A stretch of 64,000 bases of DNA from Ananas comosus (Eukaryota; Streptophyta; Magnoliopsida; Poales; Bromeliaceae). The position numbers were made by a program, and so were the translations under genes. This document shows positions 34,646-45,387 of the stretch, one piece after another; the first letter of the stretch is position 1; each line of letters begins with the position of its first letter. Location of the stretch: the NCBI RefSeq assembly GCF_001540865.1, contig NC_033640.1, positions 8,417,048 through 8,481,047 on the forward strand. The letters are read 5' to 3'. The notes below the pieces were generated by a model, which worked only from the letters and a program-made list of their open reading frames with translations, was not told the DNA's origin and did no database searches.

Positions 34646-35494
34646 TGTTGATGCCAAAATTGAAATTAACACGCCGACTTATCCCACATATAAGCCAAAA
34701 AAATAAGGACACGTGGTACACCAGGAGTCGGCAATAAAGCGCCTGAAAGTCAAGAGCGTTTAGGCGGAAACGGTTGAGAAGTAGAGGCGTAACTTCCATG
34801 AGGAGTGGGCGTAACTTCCACGATCATGGTTACAACCACTCCCCCCACTACTTTCAACCGACCAATAATGTGGGCTGAGAAGACATCACTTTAAATAGTA
34901 ACTTCAAAGCCTGTAATAAGGGCCTTTCTCTCCCCTAAACAAGAAGACCATCGCATTTTTATATCTTTTCTTTCCTACATTTATTGCTTTCTAGGAGTAG
35001 TCTAAATGTAATATTTTTCTTTTCGCATTTACTGCTTTCCTAGGAGTAGCTTTTAAGTAGAACCCTGGAGTCTGTCTGCCCCACGGGCATCACTCTGTTG
35101 TAAACTACATATTTGTAAAATCTGTATGCCCTTTGGGCACACTCTGTTTTATTAATATATATATTTTGACATTCGGCTCTTTCAGTCGACCAGTCATTGT
35201 GTATTTCATTTATTCGGCTCTTTCAACCGACCAGTTACTGTGTGCTTCTTCCATTTCGGCTCTTCTACCGACATTGATCCCTGCACAGTTCGTACATTCG
35301 GCTCCTCCAGCCGAACCGATTCTATAGTAAAGATTTTCGAATCCGGCTGGCTCGATCCCTCGTCAGCCGAATCGCTTGATCTGTCGAAGGGTGCAAACTT
35401 CGAGGGTCACTATCCGCAGCCGTTCCTCACCTCGACGCACTTCCCGAGGAGGATCTTTGACTGGGTCAAGGGTCGAGAAATTGGGCTACCAACA
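34646..35494 (+). repeat. 5' LTR of element B
   Basis: Contains two copies of the CTAGGAGTAGTC box, two of the TCTGTCTGCCC/TCTGTATGCCC module, and several CGGCTCTTTCAGCCGA-like inverted units (about 35172-35320). Confidence 0.92.
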
Positions 35495-35499
35495 ATTTT

Positions 35500-35517
35500 T
35501 GGCACGCCCGGTGGGAC
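35500..35517 (+). promoter_or_regulatory. Primer-binding site of B
   Basis: TGGCACGCCCGGTGGGAC, five bases after the LTR, matches the site in A at all but two positions. Confidence 0.75.
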
Positions 35518-35552
35518 TCGATTTTAGGAAAATTCACATTTTTATTGAAATT

Positions 35553-37100
35553 ATGGCTGATGATAATGCTAAGAATTTGCGCAATAGGGTTGTTCCTAGA
35601 AATTCTGGGAGTGATCAACCTGGTGATTCAGACAATGCTGGCGAATATCAAGCAGTTTTGCCAGTTGAAGGAGAAACTAGTGGACAGTCGGCTCATCAAG
35701 AGCCTAGTCTAACGCAGGCACTCTGCCAGATGATCCGAGTCCTGCAAACTGTAGATAAAAATATCCATCAAAGTATCACTCAACTAGACGCGGTGCTGGC
35801 CGCCATCACGGCCTACAATGAAAATATTGCCCGAATAGGACAATTATTGACTCGAAATGAGCAACCAATGACAGGCTTACAAGGGCCTATAATGACACCA
35901 GTGTTGCAAAATCCTGCGACATCGGTAAATGGACAGCCCCAATACCAGGGGGCACCATTCCAAGTGGTTTACAGACCGGCCGTCGTCAATATCGGTCAAC
36001 AGCCGGAAATTGCATAGGGATTGCCACCACCTCCGCCGATGACAACTTACCAGTCCCAAAATGTAGGGGCTAGAGCTGGGGGGCAGGCCCCAAATATTCA
36101 AGGAGCAAATCCCATAGCACAAAAGTTCGAACCATTACAAGGACCGAATGCAGTACAAGCACAAGTTCCTTTGCAGAGAAACAATAATGAAATATATGCG
36201 CAAATCGAAGAAGCCATCTAAAATACTTTTGGAGTAGGCGCAAGGCCGGCAATGCGGCCTATATTTAGATCACCTTATCCTGCAAATATAGACAAAGAGT
36301 ATCCATACCCGGCAAACTGAAAAATGCCGAAGTTTGATAAATTTTCTGGTGATGAGACCGAAAACACGGTCGAACATGTGGCACAGTTCACGGCACAGTG
36401 CTGAGAAGCTGCGACATATCCATTTTTAAAATTGAGATTGTTTAACACGTCATTAACTAAAACGACGTTTACTTAGTATACAAGTTTATCAGCCAATTCC
36501 GTCCAAGATTGGGATGAATTGAAAAGAAAATTTCATGAGCGATTCTATAGGTCGGAGCCACAATTATCGGTCGCCGACTTGGCTTTATACCGACAAATGT
36601 CAAGTGAAACGATCGAAGAATATTTGAACCGTTTCAAAATAGCCAAAACCCGGTGCTTTATGAGAATGCCGGAATCAAAGTTCGCCAAAATGGCGTTAAA
36701 TGGTCTGCATTTTAAGATAAAAAATAATTTTGAAGATAAGTATTTTTCTAACTTATTTGATCTAGGTGTTCGAGTTGCCAATATGAGCAATTTCGGAAGG
36801 AAAGTGAGGACAATCGGCTGCAATGAAGCCGATATAAAGAGCAAAGCAAAGGCAAAGAGAAATCCTTGATAGAAGAACAGTCGGTTCAAGAAGAGCCGAG
36901 CCAATCGAGTGAAAGTGAAGAATCGGCTGATGAAGCCGAGGTATATGCGGCTGGTAAAGAGCCATTTTCTTCAAGGAGAAATCCTTGATAGAAGAATATT
37001 CGGTTCAAGAAGAGCCGAACAAATCAAGTAAAAGTAAAGAATCGGCTGATGAAGTCGAGGTATATACGGCTGGGACGATAAAGAGTCGTTTTCTTTAAGC
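35553..37100 (+). pseudogene. Gag of element B (broken)
   Basis: Starts MADDNAKNLRNRVVPRNSGSD and aligns with the intact gag of C. The Q/P-rich linker and the gag domain (MPKFDKFSGDETENTVEHVA at about 36324-36383, MPESKFAKMALNGLHFKIK at about 36664-36720) are present. In-frame stops lie at 36015-36017 (TAG) and at several later points, for example near 36218, 36318, 36402 and 36474, many at codons where a single transition would create a stop. A frameshift near 36775 follows. The acidic EEPSQSSESEESADEAE segment is duplicated (about 36860-36940 and 36985-37065), as in C. Confidence 0.85.
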
Positions 37101-37198
37101 CGACCAAGACCAGCGAAACTAAAGCTTGGGTCTCGGCTGTGTCATTTGAGCAGTCAATTTGGCACCAATAGTCATCCGAATGTTTATTCGAAAGACTA

Positions 37199-37210
37199 TT
37201 GGGAGTGCAT
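37199..37210 (+). promoter_or_regulatory. Polypurine tract of B
   Basis: TTGGGAGTGCAT precedes the 3' LTR; C has the purer GGGAGGGCAT at the same place. Confidence 0.6.
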
Positions 37211-38059
37211 TGTTGATGCCAAAATTGAAATTAACACGCCGACTTAGCCTACGTATGAGCCAAAGAAATAAGGACACGTGATACAGCAGGAGTCGGCAAT
37301 AAAGCGCCTGAAAGTCAAGAGCGTTTAGGCAGGATCGGTTGAGAAGTAGAGGCGTAACTTCCATGAGGAGTGGGCGTAACTTCCACGATTATGGTTACAA
37401 CCACTGCCCCCATTACTTTCAACCGACCAATAATGTGGGCTGAGAAGACATCACTATAAATAGTAACTTCAAAGCCTGTAATAAGGGTCGTTCTCTCCCC
37501 TGAACGAGAAGACTACCGCATTTTCATATCTTTCCTTTTCTACATTTATTGCTTTCTAGGAGTAGTCTAAATGTAATCTTTTCTTTTTCGCATTTACTGT
37601 TTTCCTAGGAGTAGCTTTTAAGTAGAATTCTGGAGTCTGTCTGCCCCACGGGCATCACTCTGTTGTAAACTATATATTTGCAGAGTCTGTATGTCCTTCG
37701 GGCACACTCTATTTTATTAATATATATATTTAGGCATTCGGCTCTTTTAGCCGAGCAGTCATTGTGTATTTCATTTATTCGGCTCTTTCAGCCGACCAGT
37801 TACTGTGTACTTCTTCCATTTCTGCTCTTCTGCCGAAATTGATTCCTGCACAGTTCATACATTCGGCTCTTCCAGCCGAACCGATTCTACAGTAAAGATT
37901 TTCGAATCTGCCTGACTCGATCTCTCGTCAGCCGAATCGCTTGATCTGTCGAAGGGCACAAACTTCGAGGGTCACTATCCGCAGCCGTTCCTCACCCCGA
38001 CGCACTTCCCGAGGAGGATCTTTGATTGGGTCAAGGGTCGGAAAATTCGGCTACCAACA
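37211..38059 (+). repeat. 3' LTR of element B
   Basis: 849 bases, the same length as the 5' LTR, with scattered substitutions only. Confidence 0.92.
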
Positions 38060-38134
38060 ATTATAAATTAAAATTTTAGAACCAAAGTGTCGCGTACCTC
38101 ATAGTTTGATGACCAAAAGTGTAATTTATCTTAA

Positions 38135-38595
38135 ATACTTCAAATAATATGGATGACGCGTGTGTAACAAAGTGGATAGTTGATTGGGGTGTCTGAAATT
38201 AAAAAAAAATAAAAAATAAAAATGTGGCGCTCTACATATTTCTCGAGGTATGCTAACCCAACGACATTTTTGATGAAAAATCGATTTTTATATTGGGAAA
38301 ATTGCATCATGAGTTAGCAAACTTAATTTGGCCACTTTCTCGAACTTTTAAATGCGACATTTGAAATTCTATTTGTTTCGGTATGGTTGGTTTATTTAGT
38401 TTGTGTTGGCATATTCGGTTAAACCGAATAGGGTGTGTTCATGATCGGGTTCGATCTAACGGTTATTATGTTGTCTAATTGGATTAAACTTAATGTCGTT
38501 TTTAATTTCAAAAGCTAATTAAACATATATTCTAGTCATATTAGAATAGCAATCATAAACCAATTCGGCTTAATCTTTTATTTACCTATTAGGAT
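38135..38595. other. Non-coding AT-rich stretch before the TRIM
   Basis: No gene seen. It may include the U3 part of the Ty1/copia LTR whose TATA box and primer site appear after the TRIM, because the sequence reads through the TRIM insertion point. No LTR start could be fixed. Confidence 0.4.
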
Positions 38596-39143
38596 GTTGG
38601 TATGAGACCCTAGTTATATATATAAGATATAATAGAACTAAAACTCTTAACTCGGCTATAATATTTTGGGCGGTGGCTAGGCCCAAGAAGTTAAGAGAGT
38701 TAAACGTATTAGGACTAGAATAGTATTACGATGGGTGATCCCCTAGGAAGTGGGGCATCATAGTTGGTATCAGAGCCAATTACCAGCGGAAAGTGTAAAA
38801 TGAGCTTTAGCTGAGTCAGGTTATACAACGAGGAGAGCAAGGGTCTCATACTGATGACTTTTGTGAGTACAACGCGGCTTCCCAACAAAGTCGATTAAGA
38901 CTAGCTAGACGAGTCTCACATCGCCTGATACTTGTGAGTCTGAGCCTAATGAAGACATCAAAATTTAAAGAGAGGGAGAATGTGACATCCCAGGTAGTTC
39001 TATATATAAGATATAATGGGGCTAAAACTCTTAATCCGATTATAGAATTTTAAACGGTGGCTAGACCCAAGAGGTTAAGAGAGTTAAGCAAGCTAATAGA
39101 CCTAAGATGGATGACCCCGTGGGAGGTGGGGCGTCACAGTTGG
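38596..39143 (+). mobile_element. TRIM (miniature LTR retrotransposon) with GTTGG duplication
   Basis: Two short LTRs (38601-38762, 162 bases; 38981-39138, 158 bases) share GATATAATRGRRCTAAAACT, GGCGGTGGCTAGRCCCAAGA-like and GATGGRTGAYCCCNTRGGAR-like blocks. The left one is followed by the initiator-Met primer site TGGTATCAGAGCC (38765-38777). The right one is preceded by a purine tract, AAAGAGAGGGAGAA (38967-38980). GTTGG flanks both ends (38596-38600, 39139-39143). Total 538 bases with no coding capacity, which are the defining traits of a TRIM. The left LTR starts TA rather than TG, a likely mutation. Confidence 0.88.
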
Positions 39144-39500
39144 GATCCCTTATAAATATATAGACAATTCTCTCATAAAATAAGAACCAAAAAAATAAAA
39201 ACAAAATACTCATAAATTTGTGATAAATTTGTGAGCCATTTTGTGAGAGAGAGAAACTATATCCTCCATTAATCTATTGATTCTAGAGCGTCTTGAACGG
39301 TGGATTATAAATCTAGCTCTATCATAGCTCGATCTATACTGCTGGTTTGGTGCGCTTGAAGATCTTCGTGTATGATCCAAGAATACATGAATCAGCCTCT
39401 ATGATTCGGGGCATATCGCATTTTAGCTCGAATCTCTTCTGTAAAAAGTACAAATGAATACTTCTGCTTTGTTCTACATTGGTATCAAAGCTTGATTAAG
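39144..39500 (+). mobile_element. Ty1/copia LTR end and primer site
   Basis: A TATA box (TATAAATATATAG, about 39151) and a leader lead to TTCTACA followed by TTGGTATCAAAGCTTG (about 39479), which resembles the initiator-Met primer site with one substitution. With the copia gag downstream (41935 on), this is best read as the end of a 5' LTR and its primer site. The LTR start was not found. Confidence 0.5.
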
Positions 39501-39919
39501 TTGATTTCCTACACTAGTTAAATTTATAGTAGGGTTGCATGCGTAGATCTAAAGTTGCCATTGTTTACAATTTTTCTTGCATTCTTGTAGATCAATGGCA
39601 AATTTTCCTGGGGTGCATATAATTGCATGATATTGACTCATCTTATAGCACTTATATTATAGATTAATCTACAAAGTTTGATTTGATTTGATTTTGTATT
39701 TTATAAGAAAAACTAAATTCTAAATCGAAAATTTACGGATGACTTGCTTGATATCTAGTGTATATTCCATCGTGAAACTTACATGATTTTGTAGAGCTCT
39801 TTATAAGATTTTTATTGATATATTACACGCATGATTTGGCCATATAGATCAAAATATTTTTAAATTTAAAGTTTTCCCTTCTTTTATTTATTTTTTATCA
39901 AAAAATTTACTTTGCCTTG
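39501..39919. other. Leader of copia remnant, first part
   Basis: AT-rich and non-coding. It is interrupted at 39927 by the hAT MITE and resumes at 41218 or later. No further signal seen. Confidence 0.4.
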
Positions 39920-41225
39920 CAGCTGAGTAGGGGTGGAAACGAGCTGAGCTTGAGCGAGCTTACCTCGGCTCAAATTCGGCTTGAAATTAATTTCGAGCCT
40001 AAATTTAAGCTCAAGCTTGGATTGAAATTAATTCGAGCCGAGCTCGAGCGAGCCTAATTTCAAGTCGAGCGAGCTCGAGCCCTACGAGCCACTTGAAATT
40101 CTCAACATTATACGACCAATAGTTTAATTTGTATAGAACATTATCTATAATTTGATATAAAAATATGTCTAATAGTTCAAAGTACAAAATAATTATATGA
40201 AATATAGTATTATAATATGAAAAAAAATAATTTATGAATTGAATATCTAATTTTTTCAGCCTCACATGTCTTTTCTTCCGCCTTCAATCTCTATATTATT
40301 CATTTTTATTTATGCAGTCAAAAATAAATAATTTATATAGATAAATATTGAATTAAACTATCCAATCATATATAACTAAAATTAAAATTTTATATGAATA
40401 ATAATTTTTTACTTTAAAAATATTCTGTATATTTTCTCAAGCATACAATTAATAGTAAGGTAGTCAACGACGGGCATATGATGTTACTTGGTAACTTAGA
40501 GGGTTTCCGGCTTGGCCACTTAGGGTGAGAGACAGAAAAAGAGAAAGAGAGAAACATATTGAAAATTTAGAGCTCTGTGAAAGAAGAAAGAAAGAAAAAA
40601 TATATAAATTTAGTAAAATTTTACTCTTTTATTTGTCTATTGGATTTGTTTTTATGGGCCAACAACATTGGCCTATTTTAACTAAACTCAGATTATTCAC
40701 TCAGCCTATATATAATTAAAATATATTATATTTATATATTTTTTAATATGTATATAGTGTAGAACTACTATGCTATCGAAAATATAGAGGATTTGATATT
40801 TTTGAATTTTTGACCCTTTGATTAAAAATTGTGTGGTTGGGATGATTGCGGTCTCCCCTAGGATTAAATAATACTCTTAGGATTGAGGGGTCCCTACAAG
40901 GTAATAATAATATTAATCCAAAGATAAGAAACGATTAAAGGGATTGATCTAAGAATCAAAAAATCGAAAGCACCATATCTTTATACTTTTGATAGCATAG
41001 TAGCTCTACTATATATATATATATATATATATATATTCGAGCTTTTCGAGCCTAATTCGAACGAGCCGAGTAATACTCAAGCTCGGCTTGAAATGAATTT
41101 CGAGCCTTTTTTTTTGTTCAAGCTCGGCTCATTTAATTTCGAGTTGAGCTCGAGCGAGCCAAATATCGAGTCGAACGTGAGTCGAACGTGAGCCGGCTCG
41201 CTCATTTGCCAGCCCTACAGCTGAG
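39920..41225. mobile_element. hAT-type MITE with 8-bp duplication CAGCTGAG
   Basis: Terminal inverted repeats TAGGGGTGGAAACGAGC (from 39928) and, in reverse, TAGGGCTGGCAAATGAGC (ending 41217) are flanked by the 8-bp direct repeat CAGCTGAG (39920-39927 and 41218-41225). Eight-base duplications and TAGGG termini fit the hAT superfamily. Subterminal GAGC/GCTCGAGC clusters on both sides are typical transposase-binding repeats. The 1290-base unit encodes no transposase. A smaller MITE (40759-41009) lies inside it. Confidence 0.88.
40759..41009. mobile_element. Small MITE nested in the hAT MITE
   Basis: Terminal inverted repeats of 19 bases (GTAGAACTACTATGCTATC and, in reverse, GTAGAGCTACTATGCTATC) match at 18 positions. 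The unit is 251 bases and non-coding. It is flanked by TA-rich DNA, so the duplication is unclear; a TA repeat (41010-41035) abuts the right end. Confidence 0.75.
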
Positions 41226-41934
41226 ACGTGCGGGTCTCCGTTTGCGGCGCAGCCCCATGGGGGCCTGCAGACCCTCAGGCTATGCAGGTTGCGGAGGTCC
41301 GCAAGCTGCGCATGCCGTGAAAGCCCACAGGCCTGCAAGCTTCCAAAAGCCCGCATGTTGCGCAGGCTCACAGGTCACGCAGCCTGCGCAAAGGCCCACA
41401 GACCTGCAAGCTGCGCGAGCTGGCAGGCCGCCTGCACTGGCCCTCCAGGATTGGGCCCTTTGAATTGTAACTGTAATTTTTTTTTTTTGTAGAAAAATAA
41501 AATAAAATAAAAGGGAAAAGAAAAATTTTGGAGAGATATTTTTTTAGCATATTAAATATATCTTTATGATATATTATGCAGTGCATTTAAATATTATGAT
41601 GATTTTAATTATGTCTTTGTGATGTATGGATGAAACTTTTGGCATAGTATAATTTTTTATGCATGCTTAGTTAAATGGAAGTTTTTATTGTGATAGTGTA
41701 AATTTTATATTTTACTCCCAAATATTATAATTTGTGCAACTTAATTAAATAATTAAAAATTAGGTATAGGGTGTGTGATGTGATTCTGAGCATAGTGAAA
41801 ATTTTCTTTATTGACCTATGATCTGATTGTTTAATTTGTTTAATTGGAGATGCTATAAAATTTAATATATGTATTGTATGCTCATTTTTAATATATTTTT
41901 TTTGTGCACTGTGTAAAGTTAGTGAGATAATATG
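41226..41934 (+). other. Copia leader, second part, with GC-rich block
   Basis: A GC-rich block (41226-41460) with repeated CACAGRCCTGCAAGCT and GCGCAGGC motifs is followed by AT-rich DNA. ORFs across the GC block match nothing I recognise. No gene called. Confidence 0.4.
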
Positions 41935-42271
41935 GTCTCAAAATAAGTTGTTACTAATTTGATCAGAGACAAGAAATTTGATGGTGACAGTTATGATATT
42001 TGGCACCATAAATTTTAATATATTCTCATTGAGCAAGAGATCCCAAAAAACATAAGTAAGAAAATGGACCAACCCATAGAGAGCAATAGTGCTCAGGCTT
42101 GCCGAGATATGGAAGCCTATAACAATTGGCTTAATTAGGATCGCATCAATCGCATCACGTTGCTGAACGGTATGCATTTTAATCTCTTGTGTGAAAATGA
42201 GCAGTACCCAATTGTTTATGACATGTGGGAGGTTTTCGAAACTAAATTTAGTGTGACTTCAACCATAAGGT
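41935..42271 (+). pseudogene. Ty1/copia gag fragment, part 1
   Basis: Reading FDGDSYDIWHHKF, then YILIEQEIP, MDQPIE, RINRITLLNGMHFNLLCENE and MWEVFETKFSVTSTIRL follows the N-terminal copia Gag pattern of an F-D-G-x-x-Y-x-x-W start and an M-W-x-x-L/F-x-x-K-F block. Internal stop codons (for example near 42017 and 42137) are present. The reading stops at 42271, where solo LTR D is inserted. Confidence 0.75.
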
Positions 42272-42468
42272 TGTAACACACTGAACTTTTGCAAATTTGC
42301 GAGGTTCGAGTATTTGATTTGAGTTCCGAGCTTTTCCATACTTTTTGGATGGTCGTTGACAGTGTTCCGATCTATGGCTCGCATCCCGAAAATCGAGGTT
42401 TAAAGCTTGGCGCCAAAGTCTCTAAATTAAAGATGGTTGGCTGCTCTCGGGTTGGATTTTCTGGGAAG

Positions 42469-42625
42469 TGTACCGGTCCAGCATCAAGCTTGTACCGGAA
42501 CAGAAAGTGTACCGGTACAACATCGGAAGTGTACCGGTACACAGCGTGTTTTTCTGCCAACCCGAGCGTCGGGTTTGCGCGCACAATGGTTTGTAACGGT
42601 ACACCTTTCCGTGTACCGATACACA
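42469..42625 (+). promoter_or_regulatory. TGTACCGGTACA array in LTR D
   Basis: Six exact or near copies of the 12-base palindrome lie about 200-350 bases from the LTR start and upstream of the presumed promoter. A hairpin, AACCCGA-GCG-TCGGGTT (42559-42575), lies among them. The role is unknown; the position suits upstream promoter elements. Confidence 0.6.
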
Positions 42626-44970
42626 ATGCAAACTGCAGTCTGGCAGTTTTTGAAGGATCTCTTTGTAAGTGTAGCAATACCTTATAATCCCCCACTCTTC
42701 TTGGCTGGGACTTTTGTGCTGCAACAGAGAAGGAGGAGAGGTGAGTCCCCTCTCTATTTCCCTTGGTATTTTCTCTCTTTTGTTGGGATTTTTGGAGGTT
42801 TGATCTTCCTCTTTTGCTCCTTTTTGCTTGTGGGTGACATTTCTAGCATGGGAGAAGTCTTGGATCTTAGAGAAGAGCTTGTTGAAGGGAAGATCTTCAA
42901 CCCTAGTTGATTCCAAACCTTGTTTGGAGCTTTTCTTGAGGTTAGTAGCATGATTCTTCCTTTAGATTCATGTTTTGATGGATTTCTTGAGATGCAACCC
43001 TAGAAATAGGAATTTAGGGTTTAAAATGGAGATTTTTGATTTGAGGCTTTTGGATCTCAATTGATTGACTAGAACCTTCCTTTAGTTTGGTTTTGAAGGG
43101 TTCTTGCTCTCTTTGGGAGATTAAGAGGGATTTTCACCATTATAGGTGAGTTTTTACCTTTTCTTCGAGACAGTTAATGTTTGAGCTTACGGTTGTTTGT
43201 TTCGTTCGTTTAACTCTCCTAATTATACCTTTAGGGAGCTAGGAGAGAAGTGGGCACCTTCGTCGGCGCGAACAAAGGGCTACAAGAAGTTCGGTGGGTT
43301 TGATTTCATGGAATATGGGAGAAATTCCTCCTATGTTATTTTTACCTGTCGTAAAATATAAATGCATGCATATTCATGCTAGATAGAGCCTACAAGATAT
43401 TTAGAATGCTTAAAATGCATGTGCTATGTATGATGAAAAATTACCTCTATATAGTAGAGAGAGACATACATATTGTTAGTATGCATGAGAATAGCATTCT
43501 ATTAGATGATTTGGGATCACGTTTCTTGCGTTGGAAATGACTAGAATGATAAGCACTTGGACATAAATGCATGTTTGACATAGTGGGCAAAATGCCATAA
43601 AGGGGCATTTGACTTAGCAACATTTGCATCATAACATTGTACTTGTAGTAGATAAGGTAGTTGTGATAATATGACATGGAACATGGTAAAATTATCATGA
43701 AGCTAAACTTGATGTATTTAACCTAGTTGGTCAGCTAGAACCTCACATGTGACATGGTGACTTGATGCTTGAGTTAGTAGAGCAACTAGTATGTGATATA
43801 GTGATATTGCTTATGATCTAGAGATCGGTAATTCCATGTAGTTGACATGAGGATAGAGAATGGAATGCCCTTGGGCGAATGACAAGTTGAATAATTGCAT
43901 GTGACATTAATTGAACGAAGCACTTGCATGATAGTTTAATACTCCAGGGAGTGGAGGCATTGGTAGAGAGATATATGCATGGCATCCATCATGAGCATTG
44001 TGACTATCTTGTAGTATATATGCATATGACAAGCAAGTGTCTCCCCTAGCTTATAGTGGGATAGTGTAAGTGTGAACTCTCTTTCGATACTTGAACATTA
44101 GAGAACAATCCTAGATAGGATAATGACAAGTGTTATGTGCATATGAACTAGTGACATTTGGGTTAATAAATGACAACCTTGACATTGTAGTACTATATTG
44201 GACCTTTGGGGTCGTTGCTATTTATTCCATATTTTAGACATGATGATCGAGAGCTGGATACTATTGATCATGCTTGCTTCCCATTGTGCTCATTCGTATA
44301 TGCTTGTGAGGATCGCTCCCCACAAGCCGGCACTCCGGAGATAGCCTACACCACACAAGCTCGCCCGTGCGGGATTGGGCGACTAAATGGGATGCCGTGG
44401 GAGAGGCTCATTCCTAGGGTGGGAATGTTGACTACTACGGGGCCATTTTAGGCATTGCGCAAGCCGGACTACACACGTGTAGATCCGTGACGAGAATTGA
44501 ACTATGATACTTACCGTATAATGTGGAAACTATTACTAGAGGGTGCATCCTAGTTGGACTAGTGGACATGCATGGTGGTGCATATTGTGGACTTTATGTT
44601 AGTCATTCTTCACATTAACACTCTAGTGGTAGTATATCATACCTACATCGATTGGCATAATGCACGGATAAAATAGTAATGAAAAACATAATCATCCATT
44701 GTAGCTTTACGAATATTATGGATATGCATGTAAATGGACATTGGCATACATCTAACGAAGCATGTTAATCAACATTGACATATAGTTGATAGAGTGAAAG
44801 TAGAACATCATACGCATGACAGTTAAAATTGTAGCAGAGACTTATCAGTTTTACAAATTCTATTCACGTTCTTTATACTTGCCATTCATGCTATTTTACT
44901 TGTTAAAGCTTTCTTTATTTTACTTCTAATCTAGTGGTGCCTTTCACTGAGGTCAGTAATTGCCCACTGG

Positions 44971-44990
44971 GAACTATTGTTTAATAGTTC
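44971..44990 (+). other. Stem-loop in LTR D
   Basis: GAACTATT-GTTT-AATAGTTC is a perfect 8-bp stem with a 4-base loop. It sits between CACTGG and TCACGCCC, the same setting as in LTRs E, F, T1 and the 20367 segment. Confidence 0.6.
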
Positions 44991-45387
44991 TCACGCCCTC
45001 TATTTTGTTGTTGTTTCAAAACCATCAGCATCGGGAGTGGCTAGGGATCGTGGCAAGGGGTTAGCGACTAGCTAGAGCCCCTACGGTGTATTTTAGAGGA
45101 ACCCGACATCATCTTTCTTTTTGTACCTTGTGGAAAGATGTTTTATGCATTTGGTTTAGAGATTATGTTAGATATGGATCTAGTTGTATACTTTTTATAT
45201 ATTTTTGGATGGATCTCTTATTATTGTTGGAACCTTAGTGATTTTATATTACTCGCTCTGATACTCCTAGATGTCCTTTTATTATTGCTTTGTTTATCGC
45301 ATTGTTGTAGACGCCTTATATGTTTTAGACATATGGCGGGTCTGGACACGCACCGGGCGGGCTTCCTCTGGGCCCTGGGGCGTGACA

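Larger units (their letters stand above)
34646..38059 (+). mobile_element. Element B: gag-only Tat-type retrotransposon
   Basis: Two LTRs of 849 bases each (34646-35494 and 37211-38059), TGTTGATGCC to CTACCAACA, flanked by ATTAT on both sides (34641-34645 and 38060-38064). The internal part is only 1716 bases: primer site, a gag related to that of A, and a polypurine tract. Protease, RT, RNase H and INT are absent. Movement would have needed pol from a partner such as A. The TATA box is TATAAATAG in the right LTR (37455-37463) and TTTAAATAG in the left LTR (34890-34898). Confidence 0.92.
34334..38134. mobile_element. MITE-like element split by element B
   Basis: The left arm (GGGTAATATGTAGTTTTGGT, then CCCAAACTATAAG) and the right arm in reverse (GATAAATTACACTTTTGGTC, then ATCAAACTATGAGG) are imperfect inverted repeats of about 35 bases. 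Without element B the unit is about 390 bases, AT-rich and non-coding. The ends are approximate and I found no clear target duplication. Confidence 0.5.
42272..45387 (+). mobile_element. Solo LTR D (Tekay-like), duplication AAGGT
   Basis: A 3116-base LTR with TGTAACACAC at the start and GGGGCGTGACA at the end, both matching LTR F. AAGGT flanks it exactly (42267-42271 and 45388-45392), and the copia gag frame resumes afterwards. No internal domain or second LTR is present, so this is a solo LTR left by LTR-LTR recombination. It contains the palindrome array (42469-42625), donor-like sites (about 42739 and 43146), a perfect stem-loop (44971-44990), an acceptor-like CATCAG (45028) and the terminal hairpin (45313-45337). 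Confidence 0.92.

Noticed and set aside
40525..40719. 64-codon ORF inside the hAT MITE
   Set aside because: Low-complexity K/E/R start from a GAGA-rich tract; no resemblance to transposase.
41188..41492. GC-rich ORFs after the hAT MITE
   Set aside because: No domain, overlaps the MITE end, and repeats of CCTGCAAGCT explain the open frame.
42289..42916. ORFs of 107-164 codons in LTR D
   Set aside because: They overlap the palindrome array on both strands and are not kept in E or F.
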